Assembly: GCF_002891295.1 (NCBI RefSeq)
Contig: NZ_LGUI01000003.1
Location: 496,001 to 560,000 of the forward strand
Direction: 5' to 3'
Source: Streptomyces eurocidicus
Lineage (GTDB): Bacteria > Actinomycetota > Actinomycetes > Streptomycetales > Streptomycetaceae
DNA: 64,000 bases
Shown: positions 1 to 9,123 of the stretch, piece by piece
Layout: every line of letters begins with the position of its first letter
Numbering within the stretch: position 1 is the stretch's first letter
Program-made: the position numbers and the translations under genes
Notes under the pieces: generated by a model
What the model was told of the DNA's origin: nothing
What the model saw: the letters and a program-made list of their open reading frames with translations, nothing else
Databases searched by the model: none

Positions 1-555
1 GGTGGTGCCGGAGGTGTGGGTGATGAGGGCGGGCTCGTCCAGGCCGAGTTCGACCGGAGCCTGGCGGGGCGCGCCCGCGAGGTCGGCCAGCGAGACCGTG
101 CCCTCCCGGGACCCGGCCACGACGAAGATCTCCTTGGCCAGATTGGGCAGCGTGGGGTCGGCGAGCTCGGCGTCGAGCTTGGCCAGGTCCGTCACCAGGT
201 ACGGCTGGCCGAGCCGGTCCAGGAGCGCCAGGACGCTCGCGCCGTCGAGCCCCGGGGACAGCTGGACCGGCACGGCGCCGATGCGCGAGACGGCGCACGA
301 CAGGATGTTGATGTCGAAGCCGGCCGTCTTGTAGAGCGCCACGTGCTCCCCGGTGCGCACCCCCGCCGCCCAGAGCCGGGCGGCCACGTCGTCGATGTGG
401 TCCGCGAAGGAGGCGAAGGTCAGCTCGGGCCCGGCGCCGGGCAGCAGGGGCATCTCGTGGTCGAGGGTGATCGCCGTGTCCGGGTACCTGGCGGCGGCCC
501 GCTCGGCGACCAGCCCCATGTGGATGCCGGTGTCGCTGGGGGTGATCGGCAGCAT
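1..555 (-). CDS. AMP-dependent acyl/aryl ligase, N-terminal part (runs off the left edge)
   Basis: The first 185 codons of an adenylate-forming enzyme. ATG at 555 follows AGGAG. The visible part ends in THTSGTT, the start of the P-loop-like A3 motif of ANL-superfamily enzymes, so the protein continues beyond base 1. Family members activate a carboxylate with ATP and pass it to CoA or a carrier protein. It is the last visible gene of the leftward phzE/phzD/dehydrogenase/DAHP-synthase operon, 68 bp after the phzE-like gene, so the likely substrate is 3-hydroxyanthranilate or its condensation partner (inference). Benzoxazole pathways use such ligases. Specificity residues lie outside the window. 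Confidence 0.85.
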   Translation of the reverse strand, partial: MLPITPSDTGIHMGLVAERAAARYPDTAITLDHEMPLLPGAGPELTFASFADHIDDVAARLWAAGVRTGEHVALYKTAGFDINILSCAVSRIGAVPVQLSPGLDGASVLALLDRLGQPYLVTDLAKLDAELADPTLPNLAKEIFVVAGSREGTVSLADLAGAPRQAPVELGLDEPALITHTSGTT

Positions 556-623
556 GCGTTGCTCCTGGGAAGTCTTGAGAAGTCTTGGAGGGCGTCGGGC
601 CGGCCGGCGGACCGGCCCGCGGA

Positions 624-2522
624 TCAGGCGACGGGCGCGCCGCTGAGCAGCCCGGCCAGCAGCGCGCCGGTGATCCGTGGTCCGTCCTGGGTGAGGACGG
701 ACTCGGCGTGGAACTGCATGGACGCGAAGTGCGGGCCCCGCAGGGCATGCACCTCACCATTGGCGGGATCGCGGCTGACCTCCACAGTCCCGGCAGTGCC
801 GTACGGGACCGTGTCCGTAGCACTGCGGGCGGCGAAGGTGTTGTAGAAACCGACACGTTCGGGACTGCCGAAGAGATCGATCCCCCGCTGGACACCCTGA
901 TTCGGCACCTCACGACGGCCCAGCTCCAGCCCCAGACGCAAACTGAGAACCTGATGGCTCAGGCAGACCGCGAGGAAAGGCCGCCGCTCATCGAGCAGAG
1001 TGCCGATCGCCGCGTCCAGGTGAGCGATCTTGGGATGGGAGAGCTCCCTCGGATCACCCGGGCCCGGGCCCATGACCACCAGATCGTGCCCGTCGAAGGA
1101 ATACGGCTCATCGAAACGGCGAACCGTCACCGTCAAACCCATGGCGCGCAGCTGGTGGTCGATCATGGAGGTGAAGGTGTCCTCGGCATCCACGACCAGG
1201 ACCCGCCGCCCGGCGAGCACCGGCACGGTGCGGGCCCGCTCGGTGTCGGGGGCCAGCCAGAACCCGGCGATACCCGTATTCCGCTCCGCCAGGGCGGCCC
1301 GCACCCGGGGGTGACGGCCGAAACGGCCGGCCCCGTCGTCCTTCAGCGCGGAGATCAGCCCCGCCGCCTTCGCCCGCGTCTCCAGCACCTCCGAACCCGG
1401 ATCCGAGTGGCGCACCAGCGTGGCCCCGACCCCGATCCGCACCCGCCCCGAACGGTCGATGTCGGCGGTGCGGATGAGGATCGAGGAGTCCAGGACCCGC
1501 TGCCCGGCGCTGTCCCTGCCGATGAGGGCGAGCACCCCGCTGTAATAGCCGCGGCCCGACTCCTCATAGCGGTCGATGACCCGGCAGGCACTCTCCAGCG
1601 GGCTGCCCGTGACCGTCGGCGCGAACATCGTCTCGCGCAGGATCTCGCGCGGATCCCGGTCCGTACTGCCCTCAATGAGGTACTCGGTGTGCGCGAGACG
1701 CGCCATCTCCTTCAGATACGGCCCCACCACCCGGCCGCCACCCGTGCAGATCCGGGCCATCATCTTCAGTTCCTCATCGACCACCATGTACAGCTCATCG
1801 GTCTCCTTACGGTCCGCGAGGAAGTCCATGACCTCGGGAAGACTGGGCCCCGCGGCCGGGTAACGGTAGGTCCCGCTGATCGGGTTCATCACCGCCCGGC
1901 CCCCCGCGACACTGATGTGCCGCTCCGGAGTCGCGCCCACGAAGGTCCGCTCACCCGTATGCACCAGGAACGTCCAGTACGCCCCCGACTCCCGCTCCAG
2001 CAACCGCCGGAAGAACGTCAAAGCATGCTCGGGCCCGTATCCGGTGATGTCCGCGGTGAAAGACCGCTTGATGACGAAATTGGCACCCGTGCCCTCACCG
2101 ATCTCCTCCGCGATCACCCGCCGCACCATCCGGGCGTACGCGTCATCATCGACGTCGAAATGCTCCCCGGTAAGAGCGAGCGGCACCTCGGGAATCCGGG
2201 CCAGAACCTCCGCCACACCCACAACAGCCTGATCAGTCACCGTCATCGCCAGCAACGGAGCACCGTCATCGGCACAGGCGAAACCCCGCTCCGCGATCTG
2301 CCGGTACGGAATGACGGCCAGGACCTCGTGGCCGGGGGCCGCGCCGGGCCCGTCCTGCAGCGGGATCCCGGCCAGGGTGTCCGGCGTGGTGACGTCCCCG
2401 AGCAGCACGTCGAGGCTGCCCGGTCCGGTCGAGTCCGGCCGGTGGACCAGGGCGAACGCGGGGGCGTCACCGGCGAGTACGCGGTCCAGCGGGCCGGCCG
2501 GGAGCCGCCCGGCGGCGCTCAT
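624..2522 (-). CDS. phzE: PhzE-like 2-amino-2-deoxyisochorismate synthase
   Basis: 632 residues, the size of phenazine PhzE (about 627). The N-terminal two thirds is a chorismate-binding domain ([42 protein letters not shown]). The C-terminal part, from about residue 440, is a class I glutamine amidotransferase with GPGPGDP, catalytic Cys in FLAVCLSHQ and His/Glu in MQFHAES. PhzE enzymes convert chorismate plus glutamine-derived ammonia to ADIC without eliminating pyruvate. The ATG at 2522 overlaps the stop of the phzD-like gene by 4 bp, so translation is coupled. Anthranilate synthase is the alternative, but this fused order and the PhzD neighbour favour ADIC. Confidence 0.93.
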   Translation of the reverse strand: MSAAGRLPAGPLDRVLAGDAPAFALVHRPDSTGPGSLDVLLGDVTTPDTLAGIPLQDGPGAAPGHEVLAVIPYRQIAERGFACADDGAPLLAMTVTDQAVVGVAEVLARIPEVPLALTGEHFDVDDDAYARMVRRVIAEEIGEGTGANFVIKRSFTADITGYGPEHALTFFRRLLERESGAYWTFLVHTGERTFVGATPERHISVAGGRAVMNPISGTYRYPAAGPSLPEVMDFLADRKETDELYMVVDEELKMMARICTGGGRVVGPYLKEMARLAHTEYLIEGSTDRDPREILRETMFAPTVTGSPLESACRVIDRYEESGRGYYSGVLALIGRDSAGQRVLDSSILIRTADIDRSGRVRIGVGATLVRHSDPGSEVLETRAKAAGLISALKDDGAGRFGRHPRVRAALAERNTGIAGFWLAPDTERARTVPVLAGRRVLVVDAEDTFTSMIDHQLRAMGLTVTVRRFDEPYSFDGHDLVVMGPGPGDPRELSHPKIAHLDAAIGTLLDERRPFLAVCLSHQVLSLRLGLELGRREVPNQGVQRGIDLFGSPERVGFYNTFAARSATDTVPYGTAGTVEVSRDPANGEVHALRGPHFASMQFHAESVLTQDGPRITGALLAGLLSGAPVA

Positions 2523-3175
2523 GCCCCGGCCCCGGAGGACGCGCCGGCCAGGTCGGCGGCGAGGCCCTTCGCGGTGGCCACGACGGCGCAGCGCTCGGCC
2601 GCGTAGGTCACCGCGAGCCGGTGGTGCTCGGCGGAGAAGTCGGCCACTGCGTCGGCCGCGAGGAAGGTCTGTATGTCGTTGGTGAACGCCTCGACGGCGG
2701 TCATCAGGACGCCCACGTGCGCGTACACCCCGCAGACGATCAGCTGGTCGCGGCCCGCGGCCCGCATGCGCTCCAGCAGGTCGGAGCGGAAGAAGGCGCT
2801 GTACCGCCACTTGGTGAACACCCAGTCGCCGGGCGCCGGCGCCAGTGCGTCGACGACCTGCCGGTCCTCCGGGTCCACCCGCATCCCCGGCCCCCAGAAG
2901 TCCTTCAGCAGGCCGCGCTCGGCGTCGCTCATGCCGCCGGGCTGGGCGGTGTAGGCGACGGGTACGCCCAGGCCCGCGCAGGTCTCCCGGAGCAGCGCGG
3001 CGCCCGAGACGAGCTCCTCGCGCAGCCCCTCGGGCAGGGGCTTGAGGAAGTAGCGCTGCATGTCGTGGAGGAGCAGGACCGCGCGGGCCGGGTCGACGGT
3101 CCACGGGGCGGTGTTCTCGGGCAGCTCGCCCGCTGTCGGCATCGGGTAGGGCTCGATCGGGGGGATGCCCGCCAT
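2519..3175 (-). CDS. phzD: PhzD-like isochorismatase (ADIC hydrolase)
   Basis: 218 residues, matching Pseudomonas PhzD nearly end to end as remembered: [11 protein letters not shown] (catalytic Asp), [20 protein letters not shown] (catalytic Lys) and [11 protein letters not shown], where PhzD lacks the Cys nucleophile of other isochorismatase-fold hydrolases. The enzyme splits the vinyl ether of 2-amino-2-deoxyisochorismate into pyruvate and trans-2,3-dihydro-3-hydroxyanthranilate (DHHA). It sits 69 bp after the dehydrogenase gene and overlaps phzE. ATG at 3175 follows GAGG. Cytoplasmic. No phzF, phzA/B or phzG is visible, so the DHHA probably goes to the adjacent dehydrogenase rather than to phenazine. 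Confidence 0.94.
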   Translation of the reverse strand: MAGIPPIEPYPMPTAGELPENTAPWTVDPARAVLLLHDMQRYFLKPLPEGLREELVSGAALLRETCAGLGVPVAYTAQPGGMSDAERGLLKDFWGPGMRVDPEDRQVVDALAPAPGDWVFTKWRYSAFFRSDLLERMRAAGRDQLIVCGVYAHVGVLMTAVEAFTNDIQTFLAADAVADFSAEHHRLAVTYAAERCAVVATAKGLAADLAGASSGAGA

Positions 3176-3244
3176 GGCACGTCCTCGTCTTCGGTTCGCG
3201 TACGGAGGGAGAAACGGAGGGAGATGGGAAACGGGGGAAGGCGG

Positions 3245-4015
3245 TCAGACGCCGAGGGTGGCGCCGCCGTCGACCGTGAGGTCGTGCATGGTGATGTGCG
3301 CGGCCTGGTCGGAGAGGAGGAACGCGACGGCGTTGGCGATGTCCGCGGGGCTGGCCAGCTTGCCCAGCGGGATGCCGACCTTGAAGGTGTCGGTGCGGCC
3401 CTCGATGGTGCTCTGCGGGGTGGTCGTCTCGTTCCACATGCTGCTGAGCATCGGGGTGTCCGTGGAGCCGGGCGCCACGACGTTGCAGCGGATGCCGTGC
3501 CGGGCGACCTCCAGGCCCAGCGACTTGGTGAACATCGACGCGGCGGCCTTGGAGGCGGCGTAGGCCGCCATCGCCTGCCGGGGGGTGCCCGCGGCGTTGG
3601 AGGCCACCGTCACGATCGCGCCGCGGCGGCGCGGGATCATACGGCTGACGGCCGCGCGGGAGAGGTGGAAGACGCCGTCGACGTTGACGGCGAAGATCGC
3701 CGCCCAGTCCTCGGAGGGGAAGTCCCGCACCTCGCCGAGGCGCAGCACCCCGGCGGCGTTGACGAGGAACTCCAGGGGGCCGAGGCGGCGTTCGACCTCG
3801 GCGACGGTGTCCTCGACCTGCCGGCCGTCGGTGACGTCGCAGTGGAACGCCTCGGCCGTGAGACCGTCGGCGGTCAGTTTCCCGACGGTCTCGTGGAGCG
3901 TCTCGGCGTCGCGGTCGACGGCGGCGACGCGTACGCCCTTCTCGCCCAGTGTGCGGGCGACGGCCGCGCCGATGCCGCTGGCGGCGCCGGTGACCAGGGC
4001 GGTTCGGTTCTCCAT
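3245..4015 (-). CDS. EntA/DHHA-type short-chain dehydrogenase
   Basis: 256-residue classical SDR: NAD-binding TGAASGIG near the N-terminus, NAAG, catalytic Ser in VTVASNAAG, and YAASK. Overall it resembles 2,3-dihydro-2,3-dihydroxybenzoate dehydrogenase (EntA). Placed directly before phzD and phzE, it most plausibly oxidises DHHA to 3-hydroxyanthranilate, as the equivalent enzymes do in benzoxazole, nybomycin and limazepine pathways (established for those pathways; inferred here). A 7 x 14-bp repeat separates it from the upstream DAHP synthase gene. Alternative: a dihydroxybenzoate dehydrogenase, but no isochorismate synthase is present. Confidence 0.88.
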   Translation of the reverse strand: MENRTALVTGAASGIGAAVARTLGEKGVRVAAVDRDAETLHETVGKLTADGLTAEAFHCDVTDGRQVEDTVAEVERRLGPLEFLVNAAGVLRLGEVRDFPSEDWAAIFAVNVDGVFHLSRAAVSRMIPRRRGAIVTVASNAAGTPRQAMAAYAASKAAASMFTKSLGLEVARHGIRCNVVAPGSTDTPMLSSMWNETTTPQSTIEGRTDTFKVGIPLGKLASPADIANAVAFLLSDQAAHITMHDLTVDGGATLGV

Positions 4016-4066
4016 CAGTGTCTCCTCTCCCTAGGGGCGGTGTCCGGCCGGTGCCGGCCGTCCGTG

Positions 4067-4164
4067 GTGGTGCCGGGCCCGTGGTGCCGGGCCCGTGGTG
4101 CCGGGCCCGTGGTGCCGGGCCCGTGGTGCCGGGCCCGTGGTGCCGGGCCCGTGGTGCCGGGCCC
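4067..4164. repeat. Seven perfect 14-bp tandem repeats
   Basis: GTGGTGCCGGGCCC is repeated seven times without a mismatch, between the DAHP synthase stop and the dehydrogenase start inside the operon. Each unit holds the palindrome GGGCCC, so the transcript could form alternative hairpins. The identity of all copies implies recent expansion or contraction. Confidence 0.97.
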
Positions 4165-4174
4165 GGCGGGCCGG

Positions 4175-5350
4175 TCAGCCCTGCCAGGCCGAGACGACCT
4201 CCAGGGCCTGGGCCGGGTTGAGCCGGGGGTCGCAGAAGCTCGTGTACTTGTCGCCGACGTGCGCCAGCCCGGACTCGTCCCGTACGCACTCGGTGACGTC
4301 CTCGGGCGTGGTCTCCAGGTGCAGGCCACCGGCGACGCCGCCGGCCGTGCGGACCGCGTCCTGGAACTCGCGGACCTCCCGGCGGACCGTGTCGACCAGG
4401 CGGGTCTTGAGGCCGTCGGGCGCGGTGACGGTGTTGCCGTGCATGGGGTCGGTGAGCCAGCTCACCGGGTGCCCGGCGGCGCGTACGGCCTCGACGAGCG
4501 GCGGCAGCCGGTCGGCCACGGCCGTCGCGCCCATGCGGGCGATCAGGGTGAGCCGGCCGTGCTCCCGGCCCGGGTCGAGCCGCTCGCACAGGGCGAGGAG
4601 CTCGTCGGTCTCCATGGTGGGGCCGACCTTGCAGGCGACGGGGTTGCCGACGGAGGCGAGGAGGGCGACGTGGGCGCCGTCCACCTGCCGGGTGCGCTCG
4701 CCGATCCAGGGCCAGTGGGTGGACGTCAGCCAGGCCCGTCCCTCCTCGTCCCGGCGGACCATGGGCTCCTCGTAGTCGAGGAGCAGGGCCTCGTGGCTCG
4801 TCCACACCGGCGGGCAGATGCCGGAGCGGCGGGCGGGGTCGAGCCAGCCGAGGTGGGTCATGGCCTCGCTCGCGGCGAGGTAGCCGGACAGCAGGCGCTG
4901 CGGGTCGGGGCGGCGGCGCTCGGGGTGCGGCTCGGGGCTGTTGACCATGTGACCGCGGTAGACCGGCAGTTCCACGCCCCGCACCAGCTCGGTGGGGCGC
5001 GAACGCGGCTTGGCGAACTGGCCGGCCATCCGGCCCGCCCGCACCACCGGCTTGTGCGTGATCATCTTCATGGCGCCGGCGAGGACGTCCAGGAGCCCGG
5101 CCTTCCGGGCGACGTAGCCGGAGGTGCACTCCGCCGGGTCCTCCGCGCAGTCGCCCGCCTGCACCACCTGCGACTCGCCCCGCGCCACATGGGCGAGGTG
5201 GGCGCGCAGGGTGCGGATGTCGGCGGCCCGGACGAGCGCGGGGCGGGAGCGGAGCTCCTGCCGGACGCGCTCGACCTGGGCGGCCGCGTCTCCCCAGTCG
5301 GGCTGCTGGAGTGCGGTCTCGGGCCGGGCGTCGAGCACAGCGTTGTTCAC
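4175..5350 (-). CDS. phzC: Type II DAHP synthase (PhzC-like)
   Basis: 391 residues, the compact plant-type (class II) 3-deoxy-D-arabino-heptulosonate-7-phosphate synthase size. Visible motifs: metal-binding Cys in QAGDCAE, RAGRMAGQFAKPRS, KVGPTM, MTHLGWLDPARRSG, TDPMHGN and GGLHLE. It condenses phosphoenolpyruvate and erythrose-4-phosphate, the first shikimate step. Secondary-metabolic copies are usually less feedback-inhibited and raise chorismate supply for neighbouring PhzE-type enzymes. It lies mid-operon, 81 bp after the esterase gene. GTG start at 5350. Confidence 0.94.
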   Translation of the reverse strand: MNNAVLDARPETALQQPDWGDAAAQVERVRQELRSRPALVRAADIRTLRAHLAHVARGESQVVQAGDCAEDPAECTSGYVARKAGLLDVLAGAMKMITHKPVVRAGRMAGQFAKPRSRPTELVRGVELPVYRGHMVNSPEPHPERRRPDPQRLLSGYLAASEAMTHLGWLDPARRSGICPPVWTSHEALLLDYEEPMVRRDEEGRAWLTSTHWPWIGERTRQVDGAHVALLASVGNPVACKVGPTMETDELLALCERLDPGREHGRLTLIARMGATAVADRLPPLVEAVRAAGHPVSWLTDPMHGNTVTAPDGLKTRLVDTVRREVREFQDAVRTAGGVAGGLHLETTPEDVTECVRDESGLAHVGDKYTSFCDPRLNPAQALEVVSAWQG

Positions 5351-5431
5351 GGGGGCTTCTCTCCTGGGCGGTCGCTCGTACGGGCGGTGGGTGTGCGGCC
5401 GGTGCCGGGGTGCGGTGGGCGCGGGCGGCGG

Positions 5432-7006
5432 TCAGGGACAGGGGACGACGCCCGCGGTGTCCCAGAACCGCAGCTGCCGCGTCTTGACGGCCGCGGCGAC
5501 CCGTGCGACGCCGTCGCCGCCGAGGATCAGGGTGCTGTCGCGCCCGGTCGTGTACACGGGCCAGTCCGGCGTGTGCGCGGCACGGGGGACGCCGGTGCGG
5601 GCGAAGGAGGCGACGAGGTCCATGAAGGCGCCGGAGACCGCCGCCTCGGCGGGTCCGTCGCCGAACTCGGCCACGTTCTCCGGCAGCCCGTGGGTGCCGA
5701 AGAGGAACTTGGAAGTGCCCTCGTGCGGGGTGCCGAAGTAGGGCGGCCGTACGGGGTGGGCGAACTCCATGACGTACTGCGGGGCGGGCTCCGTGCGGGC
5801 GTGCCGTTCGGCGAGCCGCAGGATCTGGAAGCGGAAGAGGAGGTCGCCCCACATCTCCGTCCACAGGGACAGCGGGTCCTGGGGAAGGCCCTCGGCCGCG
5901 GCGGCCTCGCGGTACGCGGCGAGGCAGGCGTCCACGAGCGCGTCGTCGGCCCGTACGGCGCCCTTGTGGAGGACGCCGCGGACGGCTTCCCGCAGTTCGG
6001 GGCCGGTGACCGGGGCCGGGGGCGCGGTGGGCCGCTCCGGACAGGTGTAGAAGGAGCCCTCGGTGCGGGTGTGGACCACCAGCGAGGGCAGGGCGGGCGA
6101 CGGGAGCTCGTGGTCGTGGCCGGGCAGCCAGCGGCCGTCGACGACGGGCCCCCGGTACTCCCGCCCGCTGGCCACGGCGCGGTGCTCCGGCGGGCCGGAG
6201 AAGATCCGTTCCCAGGCGTCCCGCAGCGCCGCCGCGGGCACGTCGCGCAGGCCCCGCACACTCGTGCCGAAACCTTTCGCCAGGCTCTCGTAGACGGTCC
6301 GGGAGTCCTCGGGGGTGAGGGAGTTCGCCGGGGCCCAGATGTGACAGGCGCTGATCGGGACGAGGGCCGCGAGGAGGCCGCCGAGCTCGGGCAGCAGGGC
6401 GAGCTGGCGGACGCTCGCGCCGCCGGCCGAGGTGCCGCACAGCACGATCCGGCCCGGGTCGCCGCCGAAGGCCGCGGCGTTGTCGTGGACCCAGCGGACG
6501 AGCGCCGCCTGGTCCTGGAGCCCCCAGTTGGCGCGGGACCCGGTCAGCGGGTCCGTGAGCTCCTCGTGGAGGCCGAACCCGAAGACGCCCAGCCGGTAGT
6601 TGAAGGTCACCACGACGAGGTCGCCGCGGGCGGCGAGGCGCGCGCCGTCGTAGGTGGGCAGGCTGCCCGCGCCGCGCTCCCAGCCGCCGCCGTGGATGTA
6701 GACGAGGACGGGCCGGGCACCGGTGGTGCCCGGGGTCCAGACGTTGGCGTACAGCGAGTCCTCGCTGTGGCCGGGGACGATCGACTGGAAGGACGCCGGG
6801 GCGAAGGCGGTGGCGTCCCGCACCCCGTCCCAGGCGGCCGGCGGCCGGGGCGAGGCGAAGCGCAGCCCGCCGACCGGCGGCGCCGCGTACGGCACCCCGC
6901 GGAAGACGGCGACGCCGGTGCCGGTCCGCGCGCCGGCGACCGTGCCCGCGGTGGTGTGGGCCACCACCGCGTCCGGCGCGGCTGCCCGTCGATCGGAGGC
7001 GCTCAT
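5432..7006 (-). CDS. Type B carboxylesterase
   Basis: 524 residues of alpha/beta-hydrolase fold: RGVPYAAPPVGGLRF, oxyanion hole YIHGGGW, nucleophile elbow CGTSAGG (usual GESAGG) and a late TPHEGTSKFLFGTHG stretch holding the probable catalytic His. No signal peptide, so cytoplasmic. The stop of the WrbA-like gene and this ATG (7006) are 1 bp apart (TGACATG), so the two are co-translated. In a 3-hydroxyanthranilate cluster it could hydrolyse an ester intermediate, release a product or detoxify; the substrate cannot be read from sequence. Confidence 0.88.
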   Translation of the reverse strand: MSASDRRAAAPDAVVAHTTAGTVAGARTGTGVAVFRGVPYAAPPVGGLRFASPRPPAAWDGVRDATAFAPASFQSIVPGHSEDSLYANVWTPGTTGARPVLVYIHGGGWERGAGSLPTYDGARLAARGDLVVVTFNYRLGVFGFGLHEELTDPLTGSRANWGLQDQAALVRWVHDNAAAFGGDPGRIVLCGTSAGGASVRQLALLPELGGLLAALVPISACHIWAPANSLTPEDSRTVYESLAKGFGTSVRGLRDVPAAALRDAWERIFSGPPEHRAVASGREYRGPVVDGRWLPGHDHELPSPALPSLVVHTRTEGSFYTCPERPTAPPAPVTGPELREAVRGVLHKGAVRADDALVDACLAAYREAAAAEGLPQDPLSLWTEMWGDLLFRFQILRLAERHARTEPAPQYVMEFAHPVRPPYFGTPHEGTSKFLFGTHGLPENVAEFGDGPAEAAVSGAFMDLVASFARTGVPRAAHTPDWPVYTTGRDSTLILGGDGVARVAAAVKTRQLRFWDTAGVVPCP

Positions 7007-7007
7007 G

Positions 7008-7637
7008 TCAGGCGGCCTCGAGGCCCTTGCGGAGCGCGGTGGTGATCTCCACCATGCGGCGCGCCTGGTAGGCGATGGCGGCGAGGTTGTCGTCGTCCAC
7101 ATTGCCCGGCTCGTTGCGCGAGACGCTGCTGACGCCGTACGGGTTGCCGTTGGTGGGCGCGAGCTGGATCGGGTCGGCCACGCCGGGCGGGACGACGATG
7201 GCGCCCCAGTGGTAGAAGGCGTTGTTCAGCGCCAGGAGGGTGCTCTCCTGGCCGCCGTGCAGGGTCGCGGTGGAGGTGAAGGAGGACATCACCTTGTTGA
7301 GCAGGCCGCGGCGGCTGTGCAGCGGGAGCGTGGTGTCGATGAACTGCTTCAGCGGGCCGGACGGGAGGCCGTAGCGGCCCGGGGTGCCCCACAGGACGGC
7401 GTCGGCCCAGTCGAGGTCGTCCAGGGTGGCCTCGGCGATGTGCCCGGTGGCCGCGACGTGCTCGTTCCAGGCCGCGGTCCAGGCGTCGTTGCCGGGGACG
7501 ATGGTCTCCGCGGTGAGGTCGGCGACCCGGCGCAGCCGGACCTCGGCACCGGCCTTCTCGGCGGCGGCGGAGGCGGCCTCGGCGAGCCGGTGGACGTTCC
7601 CGGTGGACGACGAGTAGATGACGGCAAACTTGATCAC
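7008..7637 (-). CDS. WrbA-like NAD(P)H:quinone oxidoreductase
   Basis: 209-residue flavodoxin-fold protein: FMN phosphate loop SSSTGNVHRL near the N-terminus, LWGTPGRYG, and the WrbA-typical SSFTSTATLHGGQESTLLALNN region. WrbA enzymes reduce quinones by two electrons. First gene of the leftward 3-hydroxyanthranilate operon; the promoter must lie in 7638-7965, shared with the divergent transaldolase. GTG at 7637 follows GAGGGG at about 10 nt. It may protect against, or reduce, an aminophenol/quinone-imine product (inference). Confidence 0.88.
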   Translation of the reverse strand: MIKFAVIYSSSTGNVHRLAEAASAAAEKAGAEVRLRRVADLTAETIVPGNDAWTAAWNEHVAATGHIAEATLDDLDWADAVLWGTPGRYGLPSGPLKQFIDTTLPLHSRRGLLNKVMSSFTSTATLHGGQESTLLALNNAFYHWGAIVVPPGVADPIQLAPTNGNPYGVSSVSRNEPGNVDDDNLAAIAYQARRMVEITTALRKGLEAA

Positions 7638-7806
7638 GGAAGAAGAACCCCTCGGCGGGTGGGCGGCTGCGGCCCCGGACGACCGGCGTACCGGATCCGG
7701 GGGAAGCGGCCGGTCCGGGCCGACCGGACGTACCAGATGCTGCTTCGCGCGCCGGGAAACTGCCAAGAGTCGCAGGCGGAGTTCGGCGGACTCCGTCAAA
7801 AGGAAG

Positions 7807-7818
7807 TTGATCCATCAA
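7807..7818. promoter_or_regulatory. Palindrome in the divergent promoter region
   Basis: TTGATCCATCAA (5-bp arms, 2-bp centre) lies between wrbA-like and transaldolase genes that diverge. It may be an operator for whatever regulates the cluster; no regulator gene sits directly alongside. Confidence 0.35.
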
Positions 7819-7965
7819 GTCGACGCGCATACGAACGACGGGCAACGGCCGCGCGGTTCCGGTCGTCTACTCAGGAGGCGGACATCCTCTGGTTCGGATC
7901 CTGGACGTTCTTTATCCTGAATCCCCACCCCCGATCCCATCCCGCACAGGAGTCGTGACAATTCC

Positions 7966-9114
7966 ATGGAAGAACGGGAGTTGACGGCCGGGAGCCGCGA
8001 TCTGCGCCGGCTGGCCGCCGAGGGCGTGTCCCCCTGGCTGGACGGTTTCTGCCGGCGGCTGCTCACCTCGGGCGGGCTCACCGACCTCGTCGCGCGGGCC
8101 GGCATCCGCGGCGCGACCTCCAACCTGGCCACACTGGCCGCGTCCGTGGAGTCCGGCGACACGGACTACCTCGACCAGCTGCTCTTCCTGTCCTACCGGG
8201 ACGTCCCGGCGGACGACGCGATCCGCGCCCTGACCGCGTACGACGCCCGGCTGTCCTGCGACGAACTGCTGCCCGTCTTCGAGGAGACCGGCGGCCGCGA
8301 GGGCTATGTCTCGGTCGATGTGAACCCCTGGCTGGCGCACGACGCCGCGCTGGTCGCCTCGGAGGCCGGCAAACTGGTCCGCGCGGTCAACCGCCCCAAT
8401 GTCCTCGCCAAGATCCCCGCCACCCCCGAGGGCCTGGAGGCGATCAGCGAGTGTATCGGCCGGAAGATCGGCGTCCATGCGACGGCCGTCTTCTCGGTGC
8501 GCCGCTACGGCGAGGTCGTGGACGCCTATTTCAACGGCCTGGAGCGGGCCCGCGCGGCCGGCCACGACCTCTCTGACATCGTTTCCTTCGCCTCGCTGCC
8601 CATCACCTGGTTCGACGCCGAGGTGGACGCCCGCCTGGAGGCCCTGGGCACGGCGGAGGCGCGGGCCATGCGCGGCGAGGCGGCCCTGGCCAGCGCCCGC
8701 CTGATCTACCGCCGCTACGAGGACCGGCTGTCCGGCGACCGCTGGCGCGACCTCGCCCGCTCCGGCGCCCGCCCGCAGACGGTCATGTGGGCGAGCACCG
8801 CGCCCCGCCGCCCGGGCGCGACGAGCAAGCACTACGCCGAACGCCTGGTCGCCTGGGGCACCGCCAGCGCCCTGCCCCTCTCGGCCCTCGACGAAGGCGC
8901 CGACCGGATGTGCCCCTTCGCCGGCGACACCCTCTCCGACTCCTACGGCGCGGCCCGCTCGGTGTGGGAACGGCTCGACGCCATGGGCATCTCCTACCGC
9001 GCGGTCGCCGACAAGCTGGAGACCGAAGGCGTGGAATGGCTCCAGACATCATGGAGCCTGCTGTACGCGGCGGTGGAACGGCGGCTGCGGGGGGCGCAGC
9101 TGTCGGGGGCGTGA
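7966..9114 (+). CDS. tal: Divergent transaldolase
   Basis: 382 residues, normal actinobacterial transaldolase length. Recognisable blocks: ATSNLATLA (Asn53), GYVSVDVNPWLAHD, the Schiff-base Lys149 in NVLAKIPAT, VHATAVFS (Thr173), MWAST, and a C-terminal LETEGVEWLQTSWSLL. Many family positions differ: the acid usually Glu in the VSVEVDP block is Asp118, and ATSNPTIF has become ATSNLATL. Transaldolase moves a dihydroxyacetone unit between sugar phosphates and affects erythrose-4-phosphate, a substrate of the nearby DAHP synthase, so it is probably a cluster-dedicated paralogue rather than the housekeeping copy (inference). Confidence 0.88.
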   Translation: MEERELTAGSRDLRRLAAEGVSPWLDGFCRRLLTSGGLTDLVARAGIRGATSNLATLAASVESGDTDYLDQLLFLSYRDVPADDAIRALTAYDARLSCDELLPVFEETGGREGYVSVDVNPWLAHDAALVASEAGKLVRAVNRPNVLAKIPATPEGLEAISECIGRKIGVHATAVFSVRRYGEVVDAYFNGLERARAAGHDLSDIVSFASLPITWFDAEVDARLEALGTAEARAMRGEAALASARLIYRRYEDRLSGDRWRDLARSGARPQTVMWASTAPRRPGATSKHYAERLVAWGTASALPLSALDEGADRMCPFAGDTLSDSYGAARSVWERLDAMGISYRAVADKLETEGVEWLQTSWSLLYAAVERRLRGAQLSGA

Positions 9115-9123
9115 GGTCGCGGA

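Noticed and set aside
4067..4164. CRISPR array
   Set aside because: The 14-bp units are directly adjacent with no spacers.
1..5350. Phenazine biosynthesis cluster
   Set aside because: phzC, phzD and phzE homologues are present, but phzF, phzA/B and phzG are not visible and an EntA-like dehydrogenase is, which fits 3-hydroxyanthranilate better.
624..6440. A single open frame of over 1,900 codons on the minus strand
   Set aside because: It runs through four separate genes in partly wrong frames. High GC suppresses stop codons; motifs, ribosome sites and coupled starts define the individual genes instead.
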